Assembly: GCF_003325455.1 (NCBI RefSeq)
Contig: NZ_CP025198.1
Span: 992,001-1,056,000 of the forward strand
Origin: Acidipropionibacterium virtanenii
Lineage (GTDB): Bacteria > Actinomycetota > Actinomycetes > Propionibacteriales > Propionibacteriaceae
Length of the DNA stretch: 64,000 nt
Reading direction: 5' to 3'
Shown: in pieces, positions 1 through 11,479 of the stretch
How the letters are laid out: every line of letters begins with the position of its first letter
How positions within the stretch are numbered: the stretch's first letter is position 1
Made by a program: the position numbers and the translations under genes
Notes under the pieces: model-generated
The model's input: the letters and a program-made list of their open reading frames with translations, nothing else
The model's database searches: none
Told to the model about the DNA's origin: nothing

Positions 1-2
1 TG

Positions 3-752
3 GGGCTCCAGCGCCGCGCCGACCGGCCGATGGGCGTGGCCGTGCGCACCTACTTCCGTTCCCCGCGCTCCGACGACGACTGCCTCGACAGCTGGCTGGA
101 GCTGTGGGACGGCAGACCCCACGAGTCCGACCTGCTGCCCGGCTACGGGTGGGCCTTCCCCGAGGGGGACGGCACCGTCAACGTCGGCCTGGGGATGCTG
201 GACTCCTCCGACGCCTTCCACAAGACCGACTACCGGGCCCTGATGACCCGCTGGCTGAGCCACACCCCGCCCGAGTGGGGATTCACCCCTGAGAACCAGG
301 AGGGCCCGATCCGCGGAGCCGCGCTCCCGATGGCCTTCAACCGGCAGCCGGCCTATCATCGCGGGCTGATGCTGGTCGGCGATTCCGGCGGCATGGTGAA
401 CCCCTTCAACGGGGAGGGCATCGACTACGCCATGGAGGCCGGGGAGCTGGCCGCCGATGCGATCGCCGAGGCTCATTACCGCGGATCCGGGAGCCGTTCG
501 GCGCTCAAGGCGCTGGAATCGTACCCTCGTGCATTGCGGGCGAGCATCGGTGGCTACTATCGGCTGGGCACGATCTTCGTGAAACTCATCGGTGATCCAC
601 GGATCATGAGGTTGTGCACCACCTACGGGCTGCCGAGGAAGTCGCTCATGCGTGTCGTCAACAAGCTGCTCGCCAACCTCACCGACTCCCGAGGCGGTGA
701 CGCGGCGGACCGCGTCATCAACGCCCTCACCAGGATGGCGCCGTCAGCATGA
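3..752 (+). CDS. Geranylgeranyl reductase family protein, likely menaquinone reductase (5' truncated)
   Basis: The reading frame is already open at the window edge, so the N-terminal Rossmann FAD-binding half is missing. About 249 C-terminal residues are present. The family signature is the FAD-contacting stretch GDSGGMVNPFNGEGIDYAME, typical of geranylgeranyl reductases that hydrogenate polyprenyl chains. It sits directly upstream of nuoA, and a polyprenyl diphosphate synthase follows nuoN, so the likely substrate is the menaquinone side chain, giving a partly saturated menaquinone (MenJ-like). That substrate is inferred from context; archaeal-type lipid reductases share the fold. It probably belongs to the same transcription unit as nuo. 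Confidence 0.85.
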   Translation, partial: GLQRRADRPMGVAVRTYFRSPRSDDDCLDSWLELWDGRPHESDLLPGYGWAFPEGDGTVNVGLGMLDSSDAFHKTDYRALMTRWLSHTPPEWGFTPENQEGPIRGAALPMAFNRQPAYHRGLMLVGDSGGMVNPFNGEGIDYAMEAGELAADAIAEAHYRGSGSRSALKALESYPRALRASIGGYYRLGTIFVKLIGDPRIMRLCTTYGLPRKSLMRVVNKLLANLTDSRGGDAADRVINALTRMAPSA

Positions 753-802
753 TGTCAGAGGTCGGATGCGCGCGATGCGGCGCAGGAAGCTCCGGAGGGG
801 AA

Positions 803-832
803 ATGAACGTCGACCGAGGTGGTAGGTCATGA
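803..832 (+). CDS. Putative 9-residue leader peptide coupled to nuoA
   Basis: A tiny frame encoding MNVDRGGRS begins at ATG 803, behind the strongest ribosome-binding site of this junction (GGAGGGG at 794-800). Its stop TGA (830-832) overlaps the nuoA start ATG (829-831) in the same ATGA configuration used between most nuo genes. nuoA itself has only a weak GAGGTGG-like site, which lies inside this mini-ORF. Ribosomes may therefore load here and re-initiate at nuoA. It is too short for any homology argument, and its translation is an inference. Confidence 0.4.
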   Translation: MNVDRGGRS

Positions 833-1197
833 ACGCATATGTCGGGCTCATCAGCATGCTGATCATCGCGACGCTGTTCGTCTGCGTGATGATCGGGGTC
901 AACCTGATCTTCAGCCCCAACCGGAAGAACCTGTCGAAGCACCAGAGCTACGAGTGCGGCATCGAACCGACCCCCCAGCCGGTGGGCGGGGGCCGCTTCC
1001 CCGTGAAGTACTACATCGTGGCGATGCTCTTCATCGTCTTCGACATCGAGATCGTCTTCCTCTACCCGTGGGCGGTCTCCTTCAACCGATTCGCCGCGCT
1101 CGGCGTCTTCGCCGTGGTGGAGATGGCGCTGTTCATCGCCGCGGTATTCGTGTCCTATATATACGTGTACCGCCGCCGCGGCCTGGACTGGGACTGA
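829..1197 (+). CDS. nuoA: NADH-quinone oxidoreductase subunit A
   Basis: This 122-residue integral membrane subunit has three predicted transmembrane helices: residues about 4-27, 62-82 and 88-112. The loop between helices 1 and 2 carries the conserved '[11 protein letters not shown]' segment that frames the quinone-entry region of complex I. It is the first gene of the 14-gene nuo operon. The ATG at 829 is chosen because it opens on the hydrophobic first helix and overlaps the stop of a mini-ORF. The length is normal for the family. Confidence 0.95.
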   Translation: MNAYVGLISMLIIATLFVCVMIGVNLIFSPNRKNLSKHQSYECGIEPTPQPVGGGRFPVKYYIVAMLFIVFDIEIVFLYPWAVSFNRFAALGVFAVVEMALFIAAVFVSYIYVYRRRGLDWD

Positions 1198-1208
1198 GAG
1201 GAGCCGAC

Positions 1209-1805
1209 ATGGCTGAACATGACGCCGATGTGCCGGCCGGAATCATGATGACCTCGATGGAGGCCATCGTCGGCTGGCTGCGCAAGACCTCCTTCTGGCC
1301 CCTGACGATGGGCCTGGCCTGCTGCGCCATCGAGATGATCTCCTACGGCGGGCCTCGCGCCGACGCCGCCCGGTGGGGCCATGAGGTCTTCCGCGCCTCC
1401 CCGCGCCAGGCTGACCTGATGATCGTCTCGGGGCGGGTGAGCCAGAAGATGGCCCCCGTGGTGCGCCAGCTCTACGATCAGATGCCCAACCCCAAGTGGG
1501 TCATCTCGATGGGTGCCTGTGCCTCCTCCGGCGGCATCTTCAACAATTACGCCATCGTCCAGGGCTGCGACCACATCATCCCGGTCGACGTCTATCTGCC
1601 CGGCTGCCCGCCCAGTCCTGACATGCTGATCGACGCCGTCTTCAAGATCCGCGAGCAGATCCAGCACTGGCCGCTGATGGGGCACATGGCCGAGGTCGAG
1701 AAGGCCAAGGAGCAGCTGGCCCTGGCCGCCACCCCGACCCTCGAGATGGAGACGACCACCCCGAGCAAAGAGATAGGCACCGCGGCCAAGGAGATCGGAC
1801 GATGA
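1209..1805 (+). CDS. nuoB: NADH-quinone oxidoreductase subunit B (N2 cluster)
   Basis: This 198-residue peripheral-arm subunit holds the terminal [4Fe-4S] cluster N2 that reduces the quinone. All ligands are present: tandem Cys38-Cys39 in GLACCAIEM, one Cys in GACASSGG and one in the PGCPP motif. ATG 1209 follows a GAGAGGAG ribosome-binding site. A frame open further upstream reads through nuoA and is not coding. A hydrophilic tail of about 35 residues follows the conserved core. The stop overlaps the nuoC start as ATGA. Confidence 0.96.
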   Translation: MAEHDADVPAGIMMTSMEAIVGWLRKTSFWPLTMGLACCAIEMISYGGPRADAARWGHEVFRASPRQADLMIVSGRVSQKMAPVVRQLYDQMPNPKWVISMGACASSGGIFNNYAIVQGCDHIIPVDVYLPGCPPSPDMLIDAVFKIREQIQHWPLMGHMAEVEKAKEQLALAATPTLEMETTTPSKEIGTAAKEIGR

Positions 1806-2511
1806 GCGAACAGACTCCGCAGGCTCCCCAGGGATCGGGTCTGGAGGCAGCCGGCCAGAATCCCGTGATCGAGACGAAATCCGGCATGTGGGGCGGGGCC
1901 TCGGGCTCCTCAGACACCTCCGGGTACAACGGGCTCACCCGGCTGATCGAGATGCCCGGTGACTCCAACCGCCCCTACGGCGGCTGGTTCGACGCCGTCG
2001 CCGACCGGATGGCCGAGCTGGTCCCGGGCTTCTCCGCCGGCCTCACCCTCGTCGACCGCGGCGAGATCACCTTCTTCGTGATCCCCGACAAACTCCTCGA
2101 CCTGGCCCGTGCGCTGCGCGATGACGAGAAGCTGCGCTTCGAGTCCTGCTCCTGTCTCACCTGCGTGCACTACCCGCAGATGAGCGGCAAGGAGATGCAC
2201 GTCGTCTACGACATGCTCTCCTACACCCACAACCGGCGGATCCGCCTCGAGGTGGCGCTGGCCGACGCCGAGGACCAGCACCCGCACCTGCCATCGGTGG
2301 TCCCGGTGTATCCGCACGCCGACTGGCAGGAGCGCGAGGCCTGGGACATGTTCGGAGTGATCTTCGACGGGCACCCGGCGCTCACCCGGATCCTGATGCC
2401 GGACGACTGGCAGGGCCACCCCCAGCGCAAGGACTACCCGCTGGGAGGCGTCCCCGTCGAGTACAAGGGCGCCGTCGTACCGCCGCCTGACCAGCGCAGG
2501 AGCTACAACTG

Positions 2512-2512
<1 letters not shown>
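1802..2512 (+). CDS. nuoC: NADH-quinone oxidoreductase subunit C
   Basis: A 236-residue protein of the 30-kDa subunit family. It packs against NuoD in the Q module of complex I and binds no cofactor. The family signature [16 protein letters not shown] is present, followed by the [10 protein letters not shown] and RKDYPLGG segments. About 45 N-terminal residues are low-complexity (Gly/Ser/Gln) and not part of the core. The start overlaps nuoB by 4 bases, and the stop shares one base with the nuoD ATG (TGATG). Confidence 0.95.
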
Positions 2513-3836
<1,324 letters not shown>

Positions 3837-3840
<4 letters not shown>

Positions 3841-4610
3841 CCGATCCCACACAGTCGTCCTCCTACCCCTATGAGGAGGAGTTCGAGTCGCATTTCGACG
3901 CCCCGTTGGTCGACCAGGACGATCAGTCCACGGCGATCACCGAGCAGACCATGGAGGAGCTGCGCTCCCTGGCCGCCCGCTACCCGGACTCCCGGTCGGC
4001 CCTGCTGCCGATGCTCCACCTGGTGCAGTCGGTCGACGGGCGGGTCTCCCCGGCCGGCGTCGAGGCCTGCGCCGAGGTGCTCGGCATCACCGCCGCCCAG
4101 GTCTCCGGAGTGGCCACCTTCTACACCATGTACAAGCGCCGCCCGGGCGGCACCCACCACATCGGGGTGTGCACCACCGCGCTGTGCGCCATCCTCGGCG
4201 GGGACGTGCTGCTGGACAAGGTGGAGCACAAGCTCGGCATCAAGGAGGGCCAGACCACCCCCGACGGGACGTTCTCCCTGGAGCGCATCGAGTGCAACGC
4301 CGCCTGCGACTTCGCGCCGATCATGATGGTCAATTGGGAGTACATGGACAACATGACCCCCCGGAAGGCCGAGGAGATCCTCGACGCGCTGGCCGCCGGC
4401 GAGGAGGTCCACTCCACCCGTGGCGCCACCATCACCTCCTGGCGGCAGGCCGAGCGGGTGCTCGCCGGATTCCCCGACGGGCGCGCCGATGAGGGCCCCA
4501 CCGCCGGCGAGGCCTCGCTGCGGGGCCTGCGGATCGCCCGGGAGCACGGCTGGCACGCCCCCGATCCGAACAGGCTTCCCCAGCCCGACACCGAGGAGGA
4601 GGGCAAGTGA
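3837..4610 (+). CDS. nuoE: NADH-quinone oxidoreductase subunit E
   Basis: This thioredoxin-fold subunit of the NADH-oxidising module binds [2Fe-2S] cluster N1a. The four ligands are Cys112, Cys117, Cys153 and Cys157 (C-x4-C and C-x3-C). At 257 residues it is about 90 longer than the E. coli protein, with an acidic N-terminal extension of about 30 residues and a Gly/Ala/Arg-rich C-terminal tail of about 55. Such tails are common in actinobacterial NuoE. The stop overlaps the GTG start of nuoF. Confidence 0.95.
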
Positions 4611-5956
4611 GCACCACCGTTCACGCCGGTCCGGGAATCGACCCCCTGACGCCGGTCCTCTCGGCCAACTGGGACGACAACCGCGCCTGGAAACTCACCA
4701 ACTACGAGCGCCGCGGCGGCTACGACGCGCTGCGCAAGGCCGCCACGATGGCTCCCGAGGAGGTCACCTCACTGGTCAAGGACGCGAACCTGCGCGGTCG
4801 CGGCGGGGCGGGATTCCCGACCGGGATGAAGTGGTCCTTCGTCCCCAAGGACAACCCGAACCCCACCTACCTGGTGGTCAACTGCGACGAGTCCGAGCCG
4901 GGCACCTGCAAGGACATGCCGCTGCTGATGGCCTCCCCCCACACCCTGGTCGAGGGAGTGGTGATCGCCTCCTACGCCATCAAGGCCAAGGTCGCCTTCA
5001 TCTACGTCCGCGGCGAGGTGCTGCACATCATCCGCCGCCTCCAGCAGGCGGTCCGCGAGGCCTACTCGGCCGGCTACATCGGCCGCGACATCCTCGGCAC
5101 CGGCTACGACCTGGATGTCGTCGTCCACGCCGGGGCGGGGGCCTACATCTGCGGCGAGGAGACCGCCCTGCTCGACTCCCTGGAGGGACGTCGGGGCCAG
5201 CCCCGGCTGCGTCCGCCATTCCCGGCGGTCGCCGGCCTCTACGCCAGCCCCACCGTCATCAACAACGCCGAGTCGATCGCCTCGGTGCCGGCCGTGGTGG
5301 CCAACGGGCGCGACTGGTTCAAGGCCATGGGCACCGAGAAGTCCGACGGCTTCACCCTCTACTCGCTGTCGGGTCACGTCGCCAATCCGGGGCAGTTCGA
5401 GGCCCCGATGGGCGTCACGCTGCGCTCCCTGCTCGACATGAGCGGCGGGATGAGGGCGGGCCACCGGCTGAAGTTCTTCACCCCGGGAGGGTCATCGACG
5501 CCGATCCTCACCGGCGACGACATCGACCTGCCGCTGGACTACGAGACGATGGCCGCCAACGGCACGATCCTGGGCACGAAGGCCCTGCAGTGCTTCGACG
5601 AGACCACGTCGGTGGTGCGCGCCACGCTGCGCTGGATCGAGTTCTACAAGCACGAGTCCTGCGGCAAGTGCACCCCCTGCCGGGAGGGCACCTGGTGGCT
5701 CGTCCAGATGCTGCGCAAGATCGAGGCCGGCCAGGGCGAGCCCGGTGACGTCGACAAACTGCTCGACGTCAACGAGAACATCGGCGGGCGCTCCTTCTGC
5801 GCCCTCGCCGACGGGGCGGTCGGCTGCATCCGCGGCGCGGTGAAGCATTTCCGCGAGGAGTTCGAGGCCGGCTGCCACGGCACGCCCGCCTGGGAGCTCC
5901 TTCCCTACGACAGGAGCGCCATCTTCAGTGACGCCGAGGTGGGAGCGATCTCATGA
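4607..5956 (+). CDS. nuoF: NADH-quinone oxidoreductase subunit F (NADH/FMN binding)
   Basis: This 449-residue subunit oxidises NADH, carries FMN and [4Fe-4S] cluster N3. Visible motifs are the NADH/FMN glycine loop RGRGGAGFPTGMKW, the GEETALLDSLEG segment, and the N3 ligands in ESCGKCTPCREG plus the later Cys in the RSFCALADG region. The GTG start at 4607 overlaps the nuoE stop (GTGA). The stop overlaps nuoG (ATGA). Confidence 0.96.
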   Translation: MSTTVHAGPGIDPLTPVLSANWDDNRAWKLTNYERRGGYDALRKAATMAPEEVTSLVKDANLRGRGGAGFPTGMKWSFVPKDNPNPTYLVVNCDESEPGTCKDMPLLMASPHTLVEGVVIASYAIKAKVAFIYVRGEVLHIIRRLQQAVREAYSAGYIGRDILGTGYDLDVVVHAGAGAYICGEETALLDSLEGRRGQPRLRPPFPAVAGLYASPTVINNAESIASVPAVVANGRDWFKAMGTEKSDGFTLYSLSGHVANPGQFEAPMGVTLRSLLDMSGGMRAGHRLKFFTPGGSSTPILTGDDIDLPLDYETMAANGTILGTKALQCFDETTSVVRATLRWIEFYKHESCGKCTPCREGTWWLVQMLRKIEAGQGEPGDVDKLLDVNENIGGRSFCALADGAVGCIRGAVKHFREEFEAGCHGTPAWELLPYDRSAIFSDAEVGAIS

Positions 5957-8427
5957 GTGTCGATACCGAGAAGGACGCCGGACAGGTGGCCGCCGAGAAC
6001 CTGGTGACCCTGACCATCGACGGCCAGCCGGTCAGCGTGCCCAAGGGCACCCTGATCATCCGGGCCGCCGAGCGGATGGGCACCGCCATCCCCAGGTTCT
6101 GCGACCATCCGCTGCTGGACCCGGCCGGCGCCTGCCGCCAGTGCCTGGTCGACATCCCCGACGCCGGCAACGGCCGCGGCTTCCCCAAGCCGCAGCCCTC
6201 CTGCACGATGCCGGTGGCCGAGGGCATGATCGTCAAGACCCAGAACACCTCCGAGGTGGCCCGCAAGGCCCAGGAGGGGATGCTGGAGTTCCTGCTCATC
6301 AATCACCCACTCGACTGCCCGATCTGCGACAAGGGCGGCGAGTGCCCGCTGCAGAACCAGTCGATGGCCGACGGCCGCTCCGAGTCCCGCTACGAGGGGG
6401 TCAAGCGCACCTACCCCAAGCCGATCAGCATCTCCGCTCAGATCCTGCTCGACCGCGAGCGCTGCGTGCTGTGCCAGCGCTGCACCCGCTTCTCCGACCA
6501 GATCTCCGGGGACCCCTTCATCAACCTCCAGGAGCGCGGCGCCCGGTCCCAGATCGGCGGCTACGACAAGGACGGGTACGACTCCTACTTCTCCGGAAAT
6601 GTCATCCAGATCTGTCCGGTCGGAGCCCTGACCAGCAAGGACTACCGGTTCCGCTCACGGCCCTTCGACCTTGTCTCCACGAGGACCACCTGCGAGCTGT
6701 GCGCAGCCGGCTGCGAGTTGCGCACCGATCACCGGCACTATCAGGTGACCCGCCGGCTGGCCGGCAACCTGCCCGAGGTCAACGAGGAGTGGAACTGCGA
6801 CAAGGGCCGCTTCGCCTTCCGGTACGGCCGAGGCAACGACCGCATCACCCGGCCGCTGGTGCGCCGCGACGGCGTCCTGCGGCCCGCCTCCTGGGCCGAG
6901 ACCATCGACGCCGCGGTGGGTGGTCTGAAGGCCGCCGGCGACCACGTCGGCGTGCTCACCGGCGGACGGCTCACGGTTGAGACCGGTCTCGCCTGGTCGC
7001 GCTTCACCCGGGCGGTGCTGGGCACCAACAACATCGACTTCCGCTCGCGTCCGGCATCCGCCGAGGAGGCGTCCTTCCTGGCCGCCGAGGTGGCCGGGCG
7101 GAGCCTGGCCGAATCGGTCACCTACGCCGACCTGGAGAAGGCCGGACGGGTCGTCCTGGTGGATCTGGAACCCGAGGACGAGAGCCCCGCGGTGTTCCTG
7201 AGGCTGCGCAAGGCGTGGCTCAAGCACCGGGTACCGGTCACCGTGATCGGATCCCACCTCACCCGCGGCTCGGTCAAGATGGGCGCCACCCTGGAGCCCA
7301 CCGCCCCCGGCGACGAGGCCGCATCCCTGGTGCGGATGGTCGAGGCCGAGCAGATCGACGACTCCACCGTGCTGCTGGTGGGGGAGCGGGCGGCCACCAG
7401 CCCCGGCACCCTCACCGCCCTGGTCGACGCCGCCCGCGTCACCGGCGCCCGACTCGCCTGGGTGCCCCGGCGGGCCGGCGACGTCGGCGCGGTGGAGACC
7501 GGGTGCCTTCCGGGCCTGCTGCCGGGCGGTCGCCCGGTCAGCGACACCCGGGCCCGTGTCGACATGGCGACCCTGTGGGGTGCCGGGTCGCTGCCGTCGA
7601 CCCCGGGCATGGACGCCGGGCAGATGCTCGCCTCCGTCGGCACCGAGGGCGGAGTCCGGGCCCTGATGGTCTCCGGCGTCCAGGCCCGCGACCTCGCCGA
7701 CCCGCAGGCGGCCCGCCGGGCCCTGGAGGCCGTCGACTTCCTGGTGAGCCTGGAGCAGCGGGCCTCCGAGGTGACCGAGCGCGCCGATGTCGTGCTGCCG
7801 GTGAGCCTGCTGGAGGAGACCTCCGGCACCTTCCTCAACTGGGAGCACCGTCCCGGACGGGTCCGGGTCATCAACAAGGAGGCCCCCACCCCGATGAACG
7901 AGATCCGGGTGCTGGCCGCACTGGCCGACGCGATGGGCTCGGATCTGGGGATGCGCACCGTCGTCGACGCCCACAACGCCTGGAACGAGATCGATCCCTG
8001 GCAGGGCCCGCGCCCCGCACTCGCCGACCCCGGGACGGCCGAGGAGGCCGCGCGGCTGCGCGACTCCGCCCACTCCTCCGGGGGGTTCAAGGTCGACCTG
8101 TGGCACCAGATGCTCGACGACTCCGCCGCCCTGTCCGGTGCCGTCCACCTCATCGAGAGCGCCCGACCCGCCCAGGTGCGCGTCTCGGTGGCCGCTGCCG
8201 AGAGGATCGGCGCCGCCGACGGCCAGGCCGTCGCGGTGACCGGGCCGGCCGGCTCGGTGGAACTACCGCTGATCGTGGAGCCCACGATGCTCGACGAGGT
8301 GGCATGGCTGCCCTCGTCGGGCCCCGTGTCCGCGGCGAGGGGAGACTCCTCGCTGCGCGAGATCCTCGGGGTGTCTCCCGGTGATCCGGTCGAGATCTCC
8401 ATCAAGTCCGAGGGAGGCGCGGCATGA
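5953..8427 (+). CDS. nuoG: NADH-quinone oxidoreductase subunit G
   Basis: The large 824-residue iron-sulfur subunit. Order of domains: a plant-type [2Fe-2S] domain (N1b; Cys in RFCDHPLL and ACRQC), a His-Cys [4Fe-4S] segment (N5), a ferredoxin-like pair (CVLCQRC and CPVGAL, N4), then a degenerate molybdopterin-oxidoreductase domain from about residue 245. At its start lies Cys247-x2-Cys250-x3-Cys254-x27-Cys282, the pattern that binds the extra cluster N7 in the E. coli and Thermus enzymes. The stop overlaps nuoH (ATGA). Confidence 0.96.
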   Translation: MSVDTEKDAGQVAAENLVTLTIDGQPVSVPKGTLIIRAAERMGTAIPRFCDHPLLDPAGACRQCLVDIPDAGNGRGFPKPQPSCTMPVAEGMIVKTQNTSEVARKAQEGMLEFLLINHPLDCPICDKGGECPLQNQSMADGRSESRYEGVKRTYPKPISISAQILLDRERCVLCQRCTRFSDQISGDPFINLQERGARSQIGGYDKDGYDSYFSGNVIQICPVGALTSKDYRFRSRPFDLVSTRTTCELCAAGCELRTDHRHYQVTRRLAGNLPEVNEEWNCDKGRFAFRYGRGNDRITRPLVRRDGVLRPASWAETIDAAVGGLKAAGDHVGVLTGGRLTVETGLAWSRFTRAVLGTNNIDFRSRPASAEEASFLAAEVAGRSLAESVTYADLEKAGRVVLVDLEPEDESPAVFLRLRKAWLKHRVPVTVIGSHLTRGSVKMGATLEPTAPGDEAASLVRMVEAEQIDDSTVLLVGERAATSPGTLTALVDAARVTGARLAWVPRRAGDVGAVETGCLPGLLPGGRPVSDTRARVDMATLWGAGSLPSTPGMDAGQMLASVGTEGGVRALMVSGVQARDLADPQAARRALEAVDFLVSLEQRASEVTERADVVLPVSLLEETSGTFLNWEHRPGRVRVINKEAPTPMNEIRVLAALADAMGSDLGMRTVVDAHNAWNEIDPWQGPRPALADPGTAEEAARLRDSAHSSGGFKVDLWHQMLDDSAALSGAVHLIESARPAQVRVSVAAAERIGAADGQAVAVTGPAGSVELPLIVEPTMLDEVAWLPSSGPVSAARGDSSLREILGVSPGDPVEISIKSEGGAA

Positions 8428-9797
8428 GCCCGCTCGAGAGTGCCCTGTTCGGTACCGACCCCTGGTGGATCACCGTCATCAAGGTGGTCGTGCTCTTCGT
8501 CGTCCTGCTGATGTGGACCCTGTTCAACGTGTGGTTCGAGCGCAGGGTGCTGGGACGGATGCAGAACCGGCTCGGCCCCATCATGAACACGGCCTTCATC
8601 CGTGGTATGGGCCAGGCCATCGGCGACGGCATCAAGCTGATCTTCAAGGAGGTCGTCACTCCCAAGGGCGCCGACAAGATCGTCTTCTACCTGGCACCCG
8701 TGATCTCCGGCATCGCCTGCTTCACCTCCTGGGCGGTCATTCCGCTGGGCGGCCAGGTGTCCATGTTCGGCCACCAGACCCGCCTCCAGATCACCGACGT
8801 CCCCGTCGCCGCCCTGTTCATCCTCTCCATCGCCGGGATCGGCATCTACGGCATCGTGCTGGCCGGATGGTCCTCGGCCAGCACCTACTCCCTGCTGGGC
8901 TCGCTGCGCTCCAGCGCCCAGATGATCTCCTACGAGGTCGCCATGGGACTGTCGCTGGCCGCGGTCTTCATGTTCTCCGGGTCGATGGCCACCTCCGACA
9001 TCGTCGCCGCCCAGGCCAGGCCGCTGGTCCTCGGCGGGTTCAACACCCACATCCCCGGCCACTACTGGCTGCTGCTGCTGCCCAGCTTCGTGATCTACGT
9101 CATCACGATGTTCGGCGAGTCCAACCGGACCCCCTTCGACATGTCGGAGTGCGAGCAGGAGCTGGTCTCGGGGTACAGCACCGAGTACTCCGGCTTCCCC
9201 TACGGCATGTACTACCTGGCCGAGTACATCAACATGGCCACCCTCTCGGCGGTCTGCACCACCCTGTTCCTCGGAGGATTCGGGGCGCCCTGGCCGTTCA
9301 ACCTCATCGGCTTCATGGATTCGGGCTGGTTCGGCCTCGTGTGGTTCTTCCTCAAGACCCAGCTGGTGATCTTCTTCTTCGTGTGGGTGCGTGCCGCCGT
9401 CCCGAGGGTCACCTACGAGTCCCTCATGGCGCTGGGCTGGAAGGTGCTCATCCCGGTGTCCCTGGTGTGGGTGCTGCTGCTCGCCTTCTGGCGCACCGCC
9501 GGGGCCCAGGGCTGGCTCGCCAGCCCGGTCTTCGTCGGGGCGGTCGTGGTGATCGTGCTCGGTCTGATCGGATTCATCATGTTCGGCGGCTCCGAGAAGG
9601 AGCCTCCCGCACCCGAACCCGAGGCCTTCGACGCCTTCGCCGGCGGCTACCCGGTGCCCCCGCTGCCCGGCCAGAAGCTGCCCGACAGTTACGACGTCGT
9701 CCACTCCGAGGCCGCCCCGGCCGGCGCCGCCGCAGGACCGTCAGACGGCGATCCGTCCGCCACTCAGAAGTCCGCCACCCAGAACGGAGCCAACTGA
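8424..9797 (+). CDS. nuoH: NADH-quinone oxidoreductase subunit H
   Basis: The eight-helix membrane subunit that connects the peripheral arm to the proton-pumping arm and lines the quinone tunnel. Recognisable pieces are the N-terminal '[15 protein letters not shown]' loop and the '[19 protein letters not shown]' acidic loop involved in coupling. At 457 residues it exceeds the E. coli subunit by about 130. Most of the excess is a soluble Pro/Ala/Glu-rich C-terminal tail (about residues 390-457). The stop shares a base with the nuoI ATG. Confidence 0.95.
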   Translation: MSPLESALFGTDPWWITVIKVVVLFVVLLMWTLFNVWFERRVLGRMQNRLGPIMNTAFIRGMGQAIGDGIKLIFKEVVTPKGADKIVFYLAPVISGIACFTSWAVIPLGGQVSMFGHQTRLQITDVPVAALFILSIAGIGIYGIVLAGWSSASTYSLLGSLRSSAQMISYEVAMGLSLAAVFMFSGSMATSDIVAAQARPLVLGGFNTHIPGHYWLLLLPSFVIYVITMFGESNRTPFDMSECEQELVSGYSTEYSGFPYGMYYLAEYINMATLSAVCTTLFLGGFGAPWPFNLIGFMDSGWFGLVWFFLKTQLVIFFFVWVRAAVPRVTYESLMALGWKVLIPVSLVWVLLLAFWRTAGAQGWLASPVFVGAVVVIVLGLIGFIMFGGSEKEPPAPEPEAFDAFAGGYPVPPLPGQKLPDSYDVVHSEAAPAGAAAGPSDGDPSATQKSATQNGAN

Positions 9798-10348
9798 TGG
9801 GAGCCTGGTCTGGGTTCGGAATCACCTTCCGGACCATGTTCAGAAAGACCTTCACCCAGGGGTACCCGGAGAAGGGCAAGGAGAAGGTGATGCCGCCCCG
9901 GTTCCACGGGCGGCACCAGCTGAACCGCTGGCCCGACGGGCTGGAGAAGTGCGTCGGCTGCGAGCTGTGCGCCTGGGCCTGCCCCGCCGACGCCATCTAC
10001 GTCGAGGGCGGGGACAACACCGAGGAGGAGAGGTACTCCCCGGGGGAGCGGTACGGCCGCGTCTACCAGATCAACTATCTGCGCTGCATCCTGTGCGGAC
10101 TGTGCATCGAGGCCTGCCCCACCCGGGCGCTGACCATGACCAATGACTTCAAGATGGCCGACACCACGCGGGCCAAGCTCATCTGGACCAAGGCGGAGCT
10201 GCTCGCCCCGCTGGTCTCCGGGATGGAGCAGCCGCCCCACCCGCGGCGTCTGGGCGACGACGAGAAGTCCTACTTCCTCGGCCTTCCGCCCACCGGCGCA
10301 CCTGATACGAGAACCGGCGCATCGAACACCGAGGGGGAGACCCGATGA
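9797..10348 (+). CDS. nuoI: NADH-quinone oxidoreductase subunit I
   Basis: A 183-residue 8Fe ferredoxin-type subunit holding clusters N6a and N6b, the last relay before N2. Two complete CxxCxxCxxxCP motifs are visible, beginning CVGCELC and CILCGLC. The ATG at 9797 is set by the TGATG junction with nuoH. A longer frame open upstream runs across nuoH and has no coding character. The stop overlaps nuoJ (ATGA). Confidence 0.96.
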   Translation: MGAWSGFGITFRTMFRKTFTQGYPEKGKEKVMPPRFHGRHQLNRWPDGLEKCVGCELCAWACPADAIYVEGGDNTEEERYSPGERYGRVYQINYLRCILCGLCIEACPTRALTMTNDFKMADTTRAKLIWTKAELLAPLVSGMEQPPHPRRLGDDEKSYFLGLPPTGAPDTRTGASNTEGETR

Positions 10349-11172
10349 TCGTCATGGTCGCAGCGGCCCAGTGGGCCTTCTGGCTGCTCGCCCCGCTGAT
10401 GGTGCTCGGGGCCCTGGGCATGATCCTCGCCCGCCGGGTCGTGCACTCGGCCTTCTGCCTGGCCGTCGTGATGATCTGCCTGGCCGTGCAGTACGCCGCC
10501 CAGGAGGCGCCCTTCCTCTTCGTGGTGCAGATCATCGTCTACACCGGCGCCGTGCTGATGCTCTTCCTCTTCGTCGTGATGATGATCGGTGTCGACGCCA
10601 AGGACAGCGTCTCCGAGGTGCTCAAGGGACACCGGGTCGCCTCGATCCTGGTCGCCCTGGTGCTGGCCGCCATGATCGTGGTGGCCGTTGGCAACGCCGT
10701 CACCGCCGGGCAGCTCGGCATCGACCGGGCCACCGGCCTGGCCGCCGCCAACGCCGAAGGCGGCAACAACGTCAACTCACTGGCCGACCTGCTCTTCAGC
10801 AGGTACGTCATCCCCTTCGAGGCCACCTCGGCGCTGCTCATCACCGCGGCGCTGGGAGCCATGGTGCTCGCCCACGGCGAGCGGCTGCGCGGCAAGAAGA
10901 GGCAGCGGGAGCGCTACGGCGAGCGGATGAAGGCCTACGCCGAGTCCGGCGCCCATCCCGGGCCTAAGCCCAACTCCGGCGTCTACGCCCGAAGCAATGC
11001 GATCGGCGCCCCGGCCCTGCTGCCCGACGGCACCGTCGCTCCCGACTCCATCTCGGAGGCGCTGCGCTCGCGCGGCGGCATCGTCGACGCCGGGGAGCTC
11101 AAGGCCCCCACCGAGCGGGCCTTCGCCACCGTGACCGCCGGGCGGGCCGAGGTCGAAGGAGAACTCGAATGA
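10345..11172 (+). CDS. nuoJ: NADH-quinone oxidoreductase subunit J
   Basis: A membrane subunit with five hydrophobic segments in the first 180 residues. Segment 3 contains the '[22 protein letters not shown]' stretch, counterpart of the pi-bulge helix implicated in coupling. At 275 residues it carries about 90 extra charged residues at the C-terminus, facing the cytoplasm by prediction. It overlaps nuoI upstream and nuoK downstream (both ATGA). Confidence 0.95.
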   Translation: MIVMVAAAQWAFWLLAPLMVLGALGMILARRVVHSAFCLAVVMICLAVQYAAQEAPFLFVVQIIVYTGAVLMLFLFVVMMIGVDAKDSVSEVLKGHRVASILVALVLAAMIVVAVGNAVTAGQLGIDRATGLAAANAEGGNNVNSLADLLFSRYVIPFEATSALLITAALGAMVLAHGERLRGKKRQRERYGERMKAYAESGAHPGPKPNSGVYARSNAIGAPALLPDGTVAPDSISEALRSRGGIVDAGELKAPTERAFATVTAGRAEVEGELE

Positions 11173-11468
11173 ACCCGAACGACTACCTGATCCTGTCGGC
11201 GATCCTCTTCGCCATCGGCATCCTCGGGTTCCTGTTCCGCCGTAATGCCATCGTCGCGTTCATGTCGGTCGAGCTGATGCTCAACGCCGTCAACCTCACG
11301 ATGGTGACCTTCTCCCACGTGCACGGCGGCCTGGACGGCCAGATCGGCGCGTTCTTCGTGATGATCGTCGCCGCCGCCGAGGTCGTGGTGGGGCTGGCCA
11401 TCATCGTCACCATCTTCCGCTCCCGTCGCACCACCTCGGTCGACGACGTCAACCTGATGAAGTACTGA
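11169..11468 (+). CDS. nuoK: NADH-quinone oxidoreductase subunit K
   Basis: A 99-residue three-helix subunit, MrpC-like, of the proton-translocating arm. The two membrane-embedded glutamates of the family are present as Glu35 (in SVELMLNA) and Glu71 (in AAAEVVVGL). The length is canonical. The ATG overlaps the nuoJ stop. The nuoL start lies 11 bases downstream behind a GAGGAG site that includes the nuoK stop. Confidence 0.96.
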   Translation: MNPNDYLILSAILFAIGILGFLFRRNAIVAFMSVELMLNAVNLTMVTFSHVHGGLDGQIGAFFVMIVAAAEVVVGLAIIVTIFRSRRTTSVDDVNLMKY

Positions 11469-11479
11469 GGAGTGTCGGC

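Noticed and set aside
819-1208. N-terminal extension of nuoB through nuoA
   Set aside because: Out of frame with nuoA but overlapping it fully; NuoB alignment starts near 1209 behind a good ribosome-binding site.
7122-9704. 860-codon open frame on the minus strand opposite nuoG/nuoH
   Set aside because: Antisense shadow produced by the high GC third-position bias of nuoG and nuoH; composition is Gly/Arg/His/Asp-rich, with no family motif.
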